A stretch of 12,357 nt of DNA from an uncultured Porphyromonadaceae bacterium (GTDB taxonomy: Bacteria > Bacteroidota > Bacteroidia > Bacteroidales > Coprobacteraceae): NCBI GenBank assembly GCA_900545915.1, contig URAV01000053.1:1-12357 (forward strand). Reading direction: 5' to 3'. The translations under genes were made by a program, and so were the position numbers. The notes beneath the pieces were generated by a model, which was not told where the DNA came from, searched no databases, and saw nothing but the letters and a program-made list of their open reading frames with translations. Below are positions 1-6,560 of this stretch, piece by piece. Positions within the stretch are counted from its first letter, which is position 1. Every line of letters starts with the position of its first letter.

Positions 1-91
1 GAAAACAGGGAAAAGGACAGGAAGAGAACGCAAAAAAGAACTGATGGTATTTTTTATTGGAAAATTTAAACAGGCTCTTAAGTTAGTCGTA

Positions 92-1549
92 TTATTTTTC
101 TGATTCTGTTACGGCAGAAAACTTTTCCATAGCTTGTTTAAACAATTTGCTTCCTGTTGCGGCATCTACATGTGCTGAAGGTCCTGTTACACATCCACCC
201 TCACAAGCCATTACTTCGATAAAGTTAACCGGCGCTTTACCTTTGGAGAATGCCCGAAGCAGACCGATATTCTTTTTATTGAGATTTGATACTTGTAAGG
301 CTTTCAGGTCGGGAATTAAATTTTGTGCTTTCACAGCTCCGATAACTCCACCTGACATACCGAAGCCCTTTCCTTCTTTGGGTGCTGAGCAATGGAACGG
401 TTCGTTGTTTTTCGGTGTCATATCGATGGATAATCCATCGAATATAGCATTTATTTCTTCAAATGTCATTACATAATCTACAGCCTCATCTCTGCGGGCT
501 TCTGACCGTTTGGCAACGCAAGGACCTATAAATACGATAAGGCTTTCGGGATATTTTTCTTTAGCGATTCGAGCTGTGTAATACATAGGACTTCCGGTAC
601 TTGATACATAAGGTTTCATATCCTTGACATGTTTATTTACCAGCTCTATGTAGGATGGACAACATGATGTTGTCATAAAAGGTTGGCCTTCTTCCAGTTT
701 TTCTTTCAGCTCTTCCGCTTCCCTTCGGGTTGTTTCCATAGCACCTTCGGCTACTTCAAGAACGTCATGGAAGCCTATTTCCCGTATCGCTTCGAATATG
801 GTTTCCGGTTTTTCGGAATATTGTCCCATGATAGAAGGCGCGACGATCGCAATAACTTGTTTCCCTTCTTTTATTTTAGTGAGAACGTCGAATACTTCAG
901 ATATTTCGAAAATAGATCCGAAAGGACAGGCATTGATGCATTTACCGCAATAGATACATTTCGATTCATCGATATGTTCGATGCCGTTTTCATCTTTAGA
1001 AATAGCTTTTACCGGACAGGCTTCTTCACAAGGTACTGGAATATATACGATGGCATGGTAAGGACAAGCTTCTTTACAGATCCCGCAACTGACGCATTTA
1101 CTGTGGTCGATTCTGGCCTGGCCGTTTTCTCCGAAAGAGATGGCTTTTCGAGAACAATTCATGTAACAAGCTCTTGCTACACATCCTCGACATAAATTGG
1201 TTACTTCATAATTTACCTGAACGCATGCAGAGCAAGCTTCATCAATGACACATAAGATATTTTCTTTATTGTTTTTCCCTCTTTTTAAAGCTTTTTCGGC
1301 GTAATAAGAGAGAGGGATCAGTTCATCTTGTTCGTCATTCATATCAAATCCCAGCAGCGGAAAGGATTTATATTTCCAGACAGCTCTTTCTTTGTGGATG
1401 CAACAACGTCCCATAATTTTCGCATTACGCGGACTGAGTTCGATAGGTAAACGGTCAATGTGTTCTACCAAACGGTCTTGTTTCCATAACTCAACGAGTT
1501 TTGCCATTAATACCCGGCGGACAATGAGTACATTATTCGCAAAAGCCAT
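92..1549 (-). CDS. Monomeric [FeFe] hydrogenase, group B-like
   Basis: Probably a cytoplasmic enzyme that interconverts protons, electrons and H2, most likely disposing of fermentation electrons via ferredoxin. The three H-cluster loops are visible: TSCCPSY (C296, C297), GPCVAKRSE (C344) and VMACEGGCVTGP (C449, C453). C297, C344, C449 and C453 match the four cubane ligands of clostridial CpI, and C296 its proton-relay cysteine. Upstream lie two ferredoxin-type clusters (C152/155/158/162 and C198/201/204/208), a third C-x2-C-x4-C-x3-C group (C120/123/128/132), extra cysteines at 100, 106, 109, 174 and 178, and GRCC at 47-50. The third loop ends in GPS rather than the group A GGGQP, and with the N-terminal cysteine pattern this points to group B. 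Length 485 aa is normal for that group. The ATG start gives MAFANNVLIV, the usual N-terminus of this family as I recall it. A promoter-like box lies 40 bases upstream. No maturase genes (hydEFG) are in the window. Confidence 0.9.
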   Translation of the reverse strand: MAFANNVLIVRRVLMAKLVELWKQDRLVEHIDRLPIELSPRNAKIMGRCCIHKERAVWKYKSFPLLGFDMNDEQDELIPLSYYAEKALKRGKNNKENILCVIDEACSACVQVNYEVTNLCRGCVARACYMNCSRKAISFGENGQARIDHSKCVSCGICKEACPYHAIVYIPVPCEEACPVKAISKDENGIEHIDESKCIYCGKCINACPFGSIFEISEVFDVLTKIKEGKQVIAIVAPSIMGQYSEKPETIFEAIREIGFHDVLEVAEGAMETTRREAEELKEKLEEGQPFMTTSCCPSYIELVNKHVKDMKPYVSSTGSPMYYTARIAKEKYPESLIVFIGPCVAKRSEARRDEAVDYVMTFEEINAIFDGLSIDMTPKNNEPFHCSAPKEGKGFGMSGGVIGAVKAQNLIPDLKALQVSNLNKKNIGLLRAFSKGKAPVNFIEVMACEGGCVTGPSAHVDAATGSKLFKQAMEKFSAVTESEK

Positions 1550-1589
1550 AAATATTATTTTGTATTTGTGATTTTTTCAAAAACGGCTG

Positions 1590-1597
1590 CAAAGATA
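1590..1597 (-). promoter_or_regulatory. Bacteroidota -7 box upstream of the hydrogenase
   Basis: Read on the minus strand this is TATCTTTG, a full match to the TAnnTTTG box used by the Bacteroidota primary sigma factor, set in the common context CCGTATCTTTGCAGCC. It lies 40 bases before the hydrogenase ATG. A TTG for the -33 element sits 16 bases further upstream (1614-1616), slightly closer than ideal. This suggests the hydrogenase has its own promoter, separate from the bactofilin upstream. Confidence 0.5.
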
Positions 1598-1660
1598 CGG
1601 CTATTTTCTCAAACAACTGTATAAATGTTATATAAAAATAAGAGGGATTATAGATAATTT

Positions 1661-2011
1661 CTATTTTTGAAAGGTTCGCATCGAGCATTGTCCATTCAGA
1701 TGCGCATTCGGTTCGATTATTAAAGTTGTAACCGTAATATTTCCTTCCAGAAAGGAACTCGATTTTAAGACCAAAGTCTCTGCTACGACAATATTTCCGC
1801 ATACAGTACCCATAATCTCGGCATTGACCGCTTTTATGTCTCCTTGTACACGTCCTTGCTCTCCGATAATGACTTTTCCCTGACAATCAAGATTCCCTTG
1901 AAGAATTCCGTCTATACGAATATCCGTAGAGGCCGAAATGTTTCCGGTAACGGTTGTCTCTACAGTCAGTGCGCTATGCGCCATCCCGGTAGGTTGGTTT
2001 TCCTTTGCCAT
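1661..2011 (-). CDS. Bactofilin, polymer-forming cytoskeletal protein
   Basis: A 116-residue protein of the bactofilin (DUF583) family. Members self-assemble without nucleotide into filaments built from a right-handed beta-helix, and act as scaffolds for cell shape, envelope or polysaccharide machinery. The repeating short-strand pattern is visible from about residue 16 to 110: VTGNISASTDIRIDG, then further turns with GNLDCQGKVIIG, GRVQGDIKA, GTVCGNIVV and LEGNITV, each spaced as one helix rung. The tails are very short and there is no membrane segment. It starts at ATG with AGGAGA nine bases upstream, a better Shine-Dalgarno than most genes here, and a -7 box 22 bases upstream. No peptidase M23 or other common bactofilin partner is next to it, so its specific role cannot be read from context. 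The hydrogenase 111 bases downstream appears to have its own promoter. Confidence 0.9.
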   Translation of the reverse strand: MAKENQPTGMAHSALTVETTVTGNISASTDIRIDGILQGNLDCQGKVIIGEQGRVQGDIKAVNAEIMGTVCGNIVVAETLVLKSSSFLEGNITVTTLIIEPNAHLNGQCSMRTFQK

Positions 2012-2033
2012 ATTATTATTTCTCCTATGGTTG

Positions 2034-2062
2034 CAAAATTACGATTTCTAATGAAAAAACAA
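2034..2062 (-). promoter_or_regulatory. Promoter for the bactofilin gene
   Basis: On the minus strand a TTG (2060-2062) is followed after 18 bases by TAATTTTG (2034-2041), which fits the Bacteroidota -33/-7 arrangement. The box ends 22 bases before the bactofilin ATG. An AGGAGA ribosome-binding sequence lies between them. Confidence 0.5.
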
Positions 2063-2204
2063 TTCATGCCGGATAAAAACTTTTATAAGTTCGGAACTTG
2101 GCTGAGTTTAGTTCGGGATTGATTTGAGAATTTTTTATCGTAAAATTTAGACAGATTCTTAGTCGGAATTGATATGTCGATGTATGGAAATAGATAGAAA
2201 AATG

Positions 2205-2212
2205 TATTTTTG
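2205..2212 (+). promoter_or_regulatory. -7 box for folB
   Basis: TATTTTTG fits the TAnnTTTG consensus and ends 25 bases before the folB ATG. No clear TTTG at -33 is present at the expected spacing. The gap 2012-2237 therefore holds two divergent promoters, one for the bactofilin and one for folB. Confidence 0.45.
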
Positions 2213-2237
2213 CGGTAGTCTTTAAATAAAAGCAGAT

Positions 2238-2591
2238 ATGAATACGTTTGTAGAGTTGAGAAAAATTCGTTTTTATGCTTATCATGGTGTTGCTGAACAA
2301 GAACGATGCGTAGGAAATGATTATGAAATATATGTTAAAGTAAAATATCCTTTCAAGGATGCTATGGAGACGGATAATTTGGACGCTACGCTCAACTATG
2401 CGCAGTTGTATGAAATTATTTGTCGGGAAATGAAAATTTCTTCTCATTTGTTAGAACATGTTGCGGGGAGAATCATACGTGCGATACAAACAGAGTTTCC
2501 TCTTTCTGAGGGGGGGATATTGAGTATTTCAAAACAAAAACCCCCTATACCCGGAGATATAGAGGGTGCATCTGTTATTGTTGAATGGTAG
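2238..2591 (+). CDS. folB: Dihydroneopterin aldolase
   Basis: Cytoplasmic enzyme of folate synthesis: it cleaves 7,8-dihydroneopterin to 6-hydroxymethyl-7,8-dihydropterin and glycolaldehyde. The protein is 117 residues, the normal length. Residues match the well-studied Staphylococcus aureus enzyme: FYAYHG at 12-17, E22, Y54 in TLNYAQ, the pterin-anchoring glutamate E73 in LLEHVAGRI, and the catalytic lysine K99 just before PPIPG (102-106). It is the only plus-strand gene in the window and stands alone. The neighbouring genes are not folate genes, so it is probably monocistronic. It converges on the barrel gene that ends at 2691. No clear terminator is seen in the 99-base gap between them. 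Confidence 0.95.
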   Translation: MNTFVELRKIRFYAYHGVAEQERCVGNDYEIYVKVKYPFKDAMETDNLDATLNYAQLYEIICREMKISSHLLEHVAGRIIRAIQTEFPLSEGGILSISKQKPPIPGDIEGASVIVEW

Positions 2592-2690
2592 ATTCCTGTT
2601 TTGTTTTCGTTAGAATAAATGCAATATCTCGGTGTAATTGTTCGAGTAAGCTCAATGCTTCTGCCGAGGTTTGCAAATTATTTTAATATA

Positions 2691-3233
2691 TTAGAATTTC
2701 CATCCTAAAGCGATTTGGAATACGCTATTTTTAGCGTCAGCACCGTCAAAGGCATCAGTTGCACTGATCAGATACCGGAAACCGGCTGTAAGTCCCATTT
2801 CAGTTTCATATCCCAATCCTACGCCGATTGCAAAATCAAAAACATTTGTGGCGTCTTTTATACTATAACTTTTGCTACCTATTTTTTCTTTACCGACTAC
2901 GCGAAATCCGAATTGTGGACCTGCCTCGATATTCAGTCCTTTCCACATATATCCTTTTACCATAACTGGAATTTGAATGTAGTCCAGTTTAGTTGTCAGA
3001 TCATCGTATTTACCTCCTTGCATGGCATATTGTAATTCCGGTTGCAAAGCAACATAGTCATTGAAACGAATGTTGGCAAAGCCTCCGATTACAAGTCCCG
3101 GTCGTGCATTAAAATCACTATTTGTCAGGTTCGAAAGAGATAAACCTGCTTTTGCTCCAAAAGCGATTTCTTGAGAAAAAGAAAAGGCGGTGGCTAAAAA
3201 CAGCATAACAGATGCAAGCACAAATTTTTTCAT
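2691..3233 (-). CDS. Small outer-membrane beta-barrel protein (paralog A)
   Basis: A 180-residue secreted protein of the PorT/OMP beta-barrel type common in Bacteroidota. A signal peptide covers about residues 1-21 (MKKFVLASVMLFLATAFSFSQ), followed by short alternating strands with aromatic girdles and a C-terminal Phe (GWKF), the usual Bam-recognised end of a barrel. The role in the outer membrane is unknown; such proteins are usually small porins or structural barrels. I place the start at the ATG at 3233 rather than the ATG three codons upstream, because the neighbouring paralog starts with the same MRK-type signal sequence. It is strongly related to the gene at 3695-4240, most closely in the last 60 residues (FDFAIGVGL, YETEMGLTAGFRYLISAT). 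The two differ in segments likely to be surface loops. It has its own promoter-like box and 5' leader hairpin. Confidence 0.85.
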   Translation of the reverse strand: MKKFVLASVMLFLATAFSFSQEIAFGAKAGLSLSNLTNSDFNARPGLVIGGFANIRFNDYVALQPELQYAMQGGKYDDLTTKLDYIQIPVMVKGYMWKGLNIEAGPQFGFRVVGKEKIGSKSYSIKDATNVFDFAIGVGLGYETEMGLTAGFRYLISATDAFDGADAKNSVFQIALGWKF

Positions 3234-3250
3234 ATATATCAAGTTTTTAT

Positions 3251-3271
3251 TTACCGTGAGGCCGCCGGTAA
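3251..3271 (-). repeat. Leader inverted repeat of paralog A
   Basis: TTACCG and CGGTAA form a perfect 6-bp inverted repeat around a 9-base GC-rich loop. It lies 18 bases upstream of the start codon, inside the predicted leader, in otherwise AT-rich DNA. It could be a leader hairpin or an operator; nothing in the sequence separates these options. Confidence 0.4.
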
Positions 3272-3306
3272 GAATAAATTTATTATAGTAGGGGATATGA
3301 CCTCCA

Positions 3307-3314
3307 CAAATATA
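3307..3314 (-). promoter_or_regulatory. -7 box upstream of barrel paralog A
   Basis: On the minus strand this reads TATATTTG, a full match to TAnnTTTG, 73 bases before the chosen ATG at 3233. TTG triplets lie about 25 to 28 bases upstream, somewhat far for a -33 element. It would give a leader of about 65 bases that contains the inverted repeat at 3251-3271. Confidence 0.4.
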
Positions 3315-3551
3315 GTTGTATATCCCATAGTTGATTATACAACAAAAATAATATAATAAAATAAAAATGTGATTGTCTTTTTTTATGTTTTTGTGGTCTA
3401 TTTTTCTACTTAAGTTATTTTAATTTTGTTAGAATAAATGTTGTATGTTGGCATAATAGACAGGATAATTTTATTGTTTCGCATTTTATAAAAAATAATA
3501 GGCTCTAAGATGAATATTTTGAAAAGTTATTAGATTGTAACTGATAAACGT

Positions 3552-3597
3552 AAAAAGCCGTATCAATTCTATTCTCGAGTAGTGATACGGCTTTTTT
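3552..3597 (-). terminator. Rho-independent terminator after barrel paralog B
   Basis: AGCCGTATCA at 3556-3565 pairs perfectly with TGATACGGCT at 3583-3592. The stem is extended by A/T pairs on both sides and has a 17-base loop. Runs of A on the left and T on the right make it work in either direction. The only gene transcribed towards it nearby is the barrel gene ending at 3695, about 100 bases upstream. It therefore separates the expression of the two paralogs. Confidence 0.8.
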
Positions 3598-3694
3598 ATA
3601 ATCGGTGAAAGATGTCAAGTTTCAAATTAAAAGTTCATTTTCTATAAAATTGAGTTTTGACCCCCTCTTTAAAAAATTATGTTCTTTATTTTTT

Positions 3695-4240
3695 TCAAAA
3701 CATCCAACCTACAGTAAGTTGAAATACGCTGTTCTTATTTTTTTCGTGATCGATGGCTTTAGTTGCACTAATCAGATATCTGAATCCCGCAGTGAGTCCC
3801 ATTTCCGTCTCATAAGCCAACCCTACGCCGATTGCAAAATCGAAAACTTTTGTTTCATCTTTTACATTCACACTTATATCTCCTTCTTCACTGGAAGCTT
3901 TTGTCCGGAATCCGAACTGAGGACCGAGTTCGAGATTTAGACCTTTCCACATGTAGGCTTTTGCCATGATTGGGATATTGAAATAATTCATTTTCAGTGT
4001 ATAATCATTTTTTTTAGTCCCTTGCATAGAAAATAATATTTCAGGTTGGACCCCTAAGTAATCATTTATTCGCATGTTTGCGAACGCCCCGACTACTATG
4101 CCCGGTTTTATCCTCATGTTTGAGTTTGTCATGTTTGTCAGATTTAATCCGATTTTAGGGCCGAATCCAATATCCATTTGCCCGAAAGAAAAGGCTGTTG
4201 CCATAAGCATCATAACAGATGCAAGAATAAGTTTTCTCAT
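3695..4240 (-). CDS. Small outer-membrane beta-barrel protein (paralog B)
   Basis: A 181-residue secreted barrel protein, sister of the gene at 2691-3233. The signal peptide covers about residues 1-21 (MRKLILASVMMLMATAFSFGQ), the body shows the alternating strand pattern of an OMP barrel, and the last residue is Phe (GWMF). The shared blocks are MWKGLN, GPQFGFR, VFDFAIGVGL, ETEMGLTAGFRYLISAT and NSVFQ. They differ around residues 70-80 and 108-125, where loops would lie. The function is unknown. The ATG at 4240 is the only sensible start for the signal peptide. A hairpin-forming repeat (4255-4279) lies in its leader. A weak -7-like box (TACGATTG on the minus strand, 4316-4323) is the best promoter candidate. 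A strong terminator follows the gene. Confidence 0.87.
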   Translation of the reverse strand: MRKLILASVMMLMATAFSFGQMDIGFGPKIGLNLTNMTNSNMRIKPGIVVGAFANMRINDYLGVQPEILFSMQGTKKNDYTLKMNYFNIPIMAKAYMWKGLNLELGPQFGFRTKASSEEGDISVNVKDETKVFDFAIGVGLAYETEMGLTAGFRYLISATKAIDHEKNKNSVFQLTVGWMF

Positions 4241-4254
4241 ATTCAGAAATTTTA

Positions 4255-4279
4255 TCCTTCCGGTTCCGGTTATGAAGGA
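4255..4279 (-). repeat. Leader inverted repeat of paralog B
   Basis: TCCTTC (4255-4260) and GAAGGA (4274-4279) form a 6-bp inverted repeat with a 13-base loop that itself holds CGGTTCCGGT. It lies 14 bases upstream of the ATG, a position like that of the repeat before paralog A, although the bases differ. Confidence 0.35.
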
Positions 4280-4453
4280 AATATAACTGGAGAAGCATAG
4301 GAACCCCCGATTTTACAATCGTATGCTCTCATTATTATTCAGTAATTACAGATTACACTGTTTTACTATAACAATCGGAGATATGGGAGTTGTTCACTCT
4401 TACAAGAATTTCTTTTTCTGAATAGTTCTAAAGATTTCTTTTTGTAGATAATT

Positions 4454-5440
4454 TTATTCATTACGCTCTTCATCACTCTCTGTAATTTCCTTGAGCGTAA
4501 GTTGTAGAGGTGAAACGAATGGTTGTTTCCGATATGTGCAATTTGTCACTTGGCAGTGCTTGCAGTAGGATCTGGTACAGAAATCTGAATGTACCGAGAA
4601 TGAAATTTTATCGGTAAATCCTTTACATATAATCTTTTCCAGATTTCTGCAAACTGAGTGACCCTCTTTTATATTATAGTACCAAGGAAGAGTAAGGTCG
4701 CAGTCTATATAATAATAACTACCGTATTTTACCATTTTCAGGTTATGGATGTCTATCCAGTCGGGTTGCCGGTTTTTTGATATTATGTCGGCGATTATGC
4801 CGAGAATCTCTTTATCCGCTTTATCCATAAGGTTGGCAACTGTTTTCTTGAGTATAGAGATTCCCGTGAAAATAATGATAGTCCCGAAAATCAATGCGAG
4901 GACACTATCTATCCATTCTATCCGGGTAATATACATCAGAACTAATCCGATGACTAAGCCTATACTCGAATAAGTGTCGGATTGCAGATGTTTTCCTCCG
5001 GCAATCAAGGCAATAGAGTCATATTTTTTTCCGGTGCGGATACTATAATATCCCAATAAATAATTGATAATTCCGGCGCCGGCGATGATGTAAATACCGA
5101 TATCCAGTTTTTCGATTACAGAAGGGATGAATAGTCGTTTGACTCCCTCAAAAACGATTAAACTCCCGGCAAGAATAATGAGAAGACCTTCTACAGAAGC
5201 TGAGATAAGCTCTATTTTACCATGTCCGAAAGGATGGCCTTCATCTTTAGGTTTTGCCGCAAGATGAAGGCTGTATAAGCCAATAAATCCGGCTGCCATA
5301 TTTACAATACTTTCCATCGCATCGGTCAGAATCCCGACTGAATTAGTCATGAAAAATGCGATGAACTTTCCAATCATCAGAATGACGGAACAAGATACGA
5401 TTGTAATTTGTACTTTTTGTTTGAGGCGGCCTTCGTCCAT
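4454..5440 (-). CDS. Cation diffusion facilitator (CDF) transporter with Cys-rich tail
   Basis: Inner-membrane metal/proton antiporter that exports divalent cations (Zn, Fe, Co, Ni or Mn class). The 328-residue protein has the CDF layout: six hydrophobic segments in residues 1-200, then a cytoplasmic ferredoxin-like domain. Aligned by eye with E. coli YiiP, site A has E43 and N47 where YiiP has D45 and D49, with H151 and D155 (HLQSD) retained. Site B keeps D66, H69 and H73 in the HPFGHGK motif. The cytoplasmic domain ends in HSDFC (H284, D286, C288), matching HQDPC of YiiP. It is then extended by C293, C296 and C301, giving C-x4-C-x2-C-x4-C, and a charged end. The metal cannot be named. The start is 4 bases after the DUF4861 gene's stop, so the two genes are probably co-transcribed. 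No obvious terminator follows. Confidence 0.9.
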   Translation of the reverse strand: MDEGRLKQKVQITIVSCSVILMIGKFIAFFMTNSVGILTDAMESIVNMAAGFIGLYSLHLAAKPKDEGHPFGHGKIELISASVEGLLIILAGSLIVFEGVKRLFIPSVIEKLDIGIYIIAGAGIINYLLGYYSIRTGKKYDSIALIAGGKHLQSDTYSSIGLVIGLVLMYITRIEWIDSVLALIFGTIIIFTGISILKKTVANLMDKADKEILGIIADIISKNRQPDWIDIHNLKMVKYGSYYYIDCDLTLPWYYNIKEGHSVCRNLEKIICKGFTDKISFSVHSDFCTRSYCKHCQVTNCTYRKQPFVSPLQLTLKEITESDEERNE

Positions 5441-5444
5441 AATA

Positions 5445-6449
5445 TCAATTTACAAGATTTACTTTTATAGGATTATCGATGTAAAGTGTTTCATAATCGA
5501 TAAATTCTTCAAAATAGTCAGCACTGCGAAATCCTTCGTTATCTTTTTCTTTAGCACCGTATACATAAAAAGTCAATTTGTTTTCTGCATTCGGTTTCAA
5601 TTCCGCATACCATAGTTTATGATCTTTGTAGGTAGTGTAACCTCGTCGGGTATAATATTCATTCGGAATGATGATCGCCATTCCCGTATAATATGATTCT
5701 TTTTCCAGAGTATGAGCCATGAGTGCGACATATCCGTATTCATAAGCCCGGAAAGTCGTATCCGGATTTAATACATTATCTTTTATGCCTGTGAGTAGAA
5801 GTGTATTCGAAGGCATATTTATTAATGCTATTTCCTTTTCATAACCGTTATGTCCAGCCCAGATTGTTACCAGCTCGATGATACGGCCTGCGAATGTTTC
5901 ATTTTCTTTTCGGTCGATTCCGAAAATTCTTCTTACCGGCCCTTCACTAATTATTAAATAGTGCGGTTCTCCTATGGGATAGGCCACTTTTTTTGAATAA
6001 ACGGCAATTTCCCCTAATCCGATAGAATCGGCTTCTTGCAGAATGGTATATCCTGAAGCGGTAAATTGTTTGAATGATTCCTTGCCTACGGATGTCTGTA
6101 TAGAATCTTTAAAAGTCGGATATTTTTCCGGAGTTACCCATGTAAGTGTTGCAGTGCGGTTTTCATTCGGAGAAAAATTGCTGATAAATGCGAGTTCGTC
6201 CCATTGTCCGTCTTGATCTATATCATCGAGTTGAGAGACGATTAGTTTTCCGTTGTTATCGTGAAGGACAGGCAGTAATGTAGAGTCCGGATTATTTAAT
6301 TGGCTACGTTCGATAACAATGCCTGCATTATTCCGGTAACGGTCTGTAGGATTGGTCATTTCAATAAGCAGACTCTCGCTTTTCTTTTGCTGATGACATC
6401 CGGTAAAAATGATGGTCGTCATCGAAACGATTAACATAAAGATTCTCAT
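5445..6449 (-). CDS. DUF4861 family lipoprotein
   Basis: A 334-residue envelope protein that I recognise as the DUF4861 family, whose biochemical role is not established; relatives often occur near polysaccharide-use genes. The N-terminus is a lipoprotein signal with lipobox FTGC (C18), followed by HQQKKSES. There is no acidic surface-export signal next to the cysteine, so the mature protein may face the periplasm. The body is soluble and beta-rich, with no further membrane segments; visible blocks include DIDQDGQWDELAF, AYPIGEPHYLI, GPVRRIFGI and ELKPNAENKLTFYVYGA. It is the first gene of a probable two-gene unit with the CDF transporter (4-base gap). A poor promoter match lies just before the ATG: TTTG (6485-6488), 19 bases, then TAAAACTG (6458-6465). 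A link to metal export is inferred from context only. Confidence 0.8.
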   Translation of the reverse strand: MRIFMLIVSMTTIIFTGCHQQKKSESLLIEMTNPTDRYRNNAGIVIERSQLNNPDSTLLPVLHDNNGKLIVSQLDDIDQDGQWDELAFISNFSPNENRTATLTWVTPEKYPTFKDSIQTSVGKESFKQFTASGYTILQEADSIGLGEIAVYSKKVAYPIGEPHYLIISEGPVRRIFGIDRKENETFAGRIIELVTIWAGHNGYEKEIALINMPSNTLLLTGIKDNVLNPDTTFRAYEYGYVALMAHTLEKESYYTGMAIIIPNEYYTRRGYTTYKDHKLWYAELKPNAENKLTFYVYGAKEKDNEGFRSADYFEEFIDYETLYIDNPIKVNLVN

Positions 6450-6506
6450 AATGTTTTCAGTTTTAATAAGTAAAATTCTAAAAACAAATTGGGAGGAGAG
6501 TCGGTA

Positions 6507-6544
6507 GAAAGAAAGATTGTATGAAATTTTCCATACAATCTTTC
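6507..6544 (-). terminator. Terminator after trxA
   Basis: A perfect 13-bp inverted repeat, GAAAGATTGTATG (6511-6523) with CATACAATCTTTC (6532-6544), has an 8-base loop. Read on the minus strand it is followed by TTTCTTTC-like pyrimidine-rich DNA. It starts 16 bases after the thioredoxin stop codon. It has no T run on the plus-strand side, so it serves the minus strand. It makes read-through from trxA into the DUF4861 gene unlikely. Confidence 0.65.
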
Positions 6545-6560
6545 ACTGATATTCTATATT

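Larger units (their letters stand above)
3234..3694. other. Gap between the two barrel genes
   Basis: This 461-base gap holds the leader and promoter of paralog A at its left end and the terminator of paralog B at 3552-3597. The middle part, about 3350-3550, is extremely AT-rich. I find no convincing gene, RNA gene or repeat there, apart from a 13-base match to 2609-2621 that is probably chance. Confidence 0.7.

Noticed and set aside
1..91. The left-edge stretch GAGCCTGTTTAAATTTT (minus strand) as a possible insertion-sequence end
   Set aside because: There is no transposase reading frame, no target duplication and no second end in view; the resemblance is from memory only and cannot be supported.
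683..1195. A long open frame on the plus strand opposite the hydrogenase (170 codons)
   Set aside because: It is the reverse shadow of an unmistakable iron-sulfur enzyme gene, is rich in Phe and Arg as such shadows are, and shows no known motif.
1533..1886. Minus-strand frame overlapping the bactofilin and the hydrogenase start
   Set aside because: Its Arg/Cys-rich composition is typical of an out-of-frame reading of the bactofilin gene, which is in the other frame with good family features and a ribosome-binding site.
2540..2567. CCCTATA...TATAGAGGG imperfect palindrome near the folB 3' end, resembling a terminator
   Set aside because: It lies inside the conserved PPIPGDIEG coding segment, the pairing is interrupted and no T run follows.
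2609..3440. 13-base direct repeat GTTAGAATAAATG at 2609-2621 and 3428-3440
   Set aside because: It is short, AT-rich and isolated, with no similarity around it; chance is likely in such DNA.
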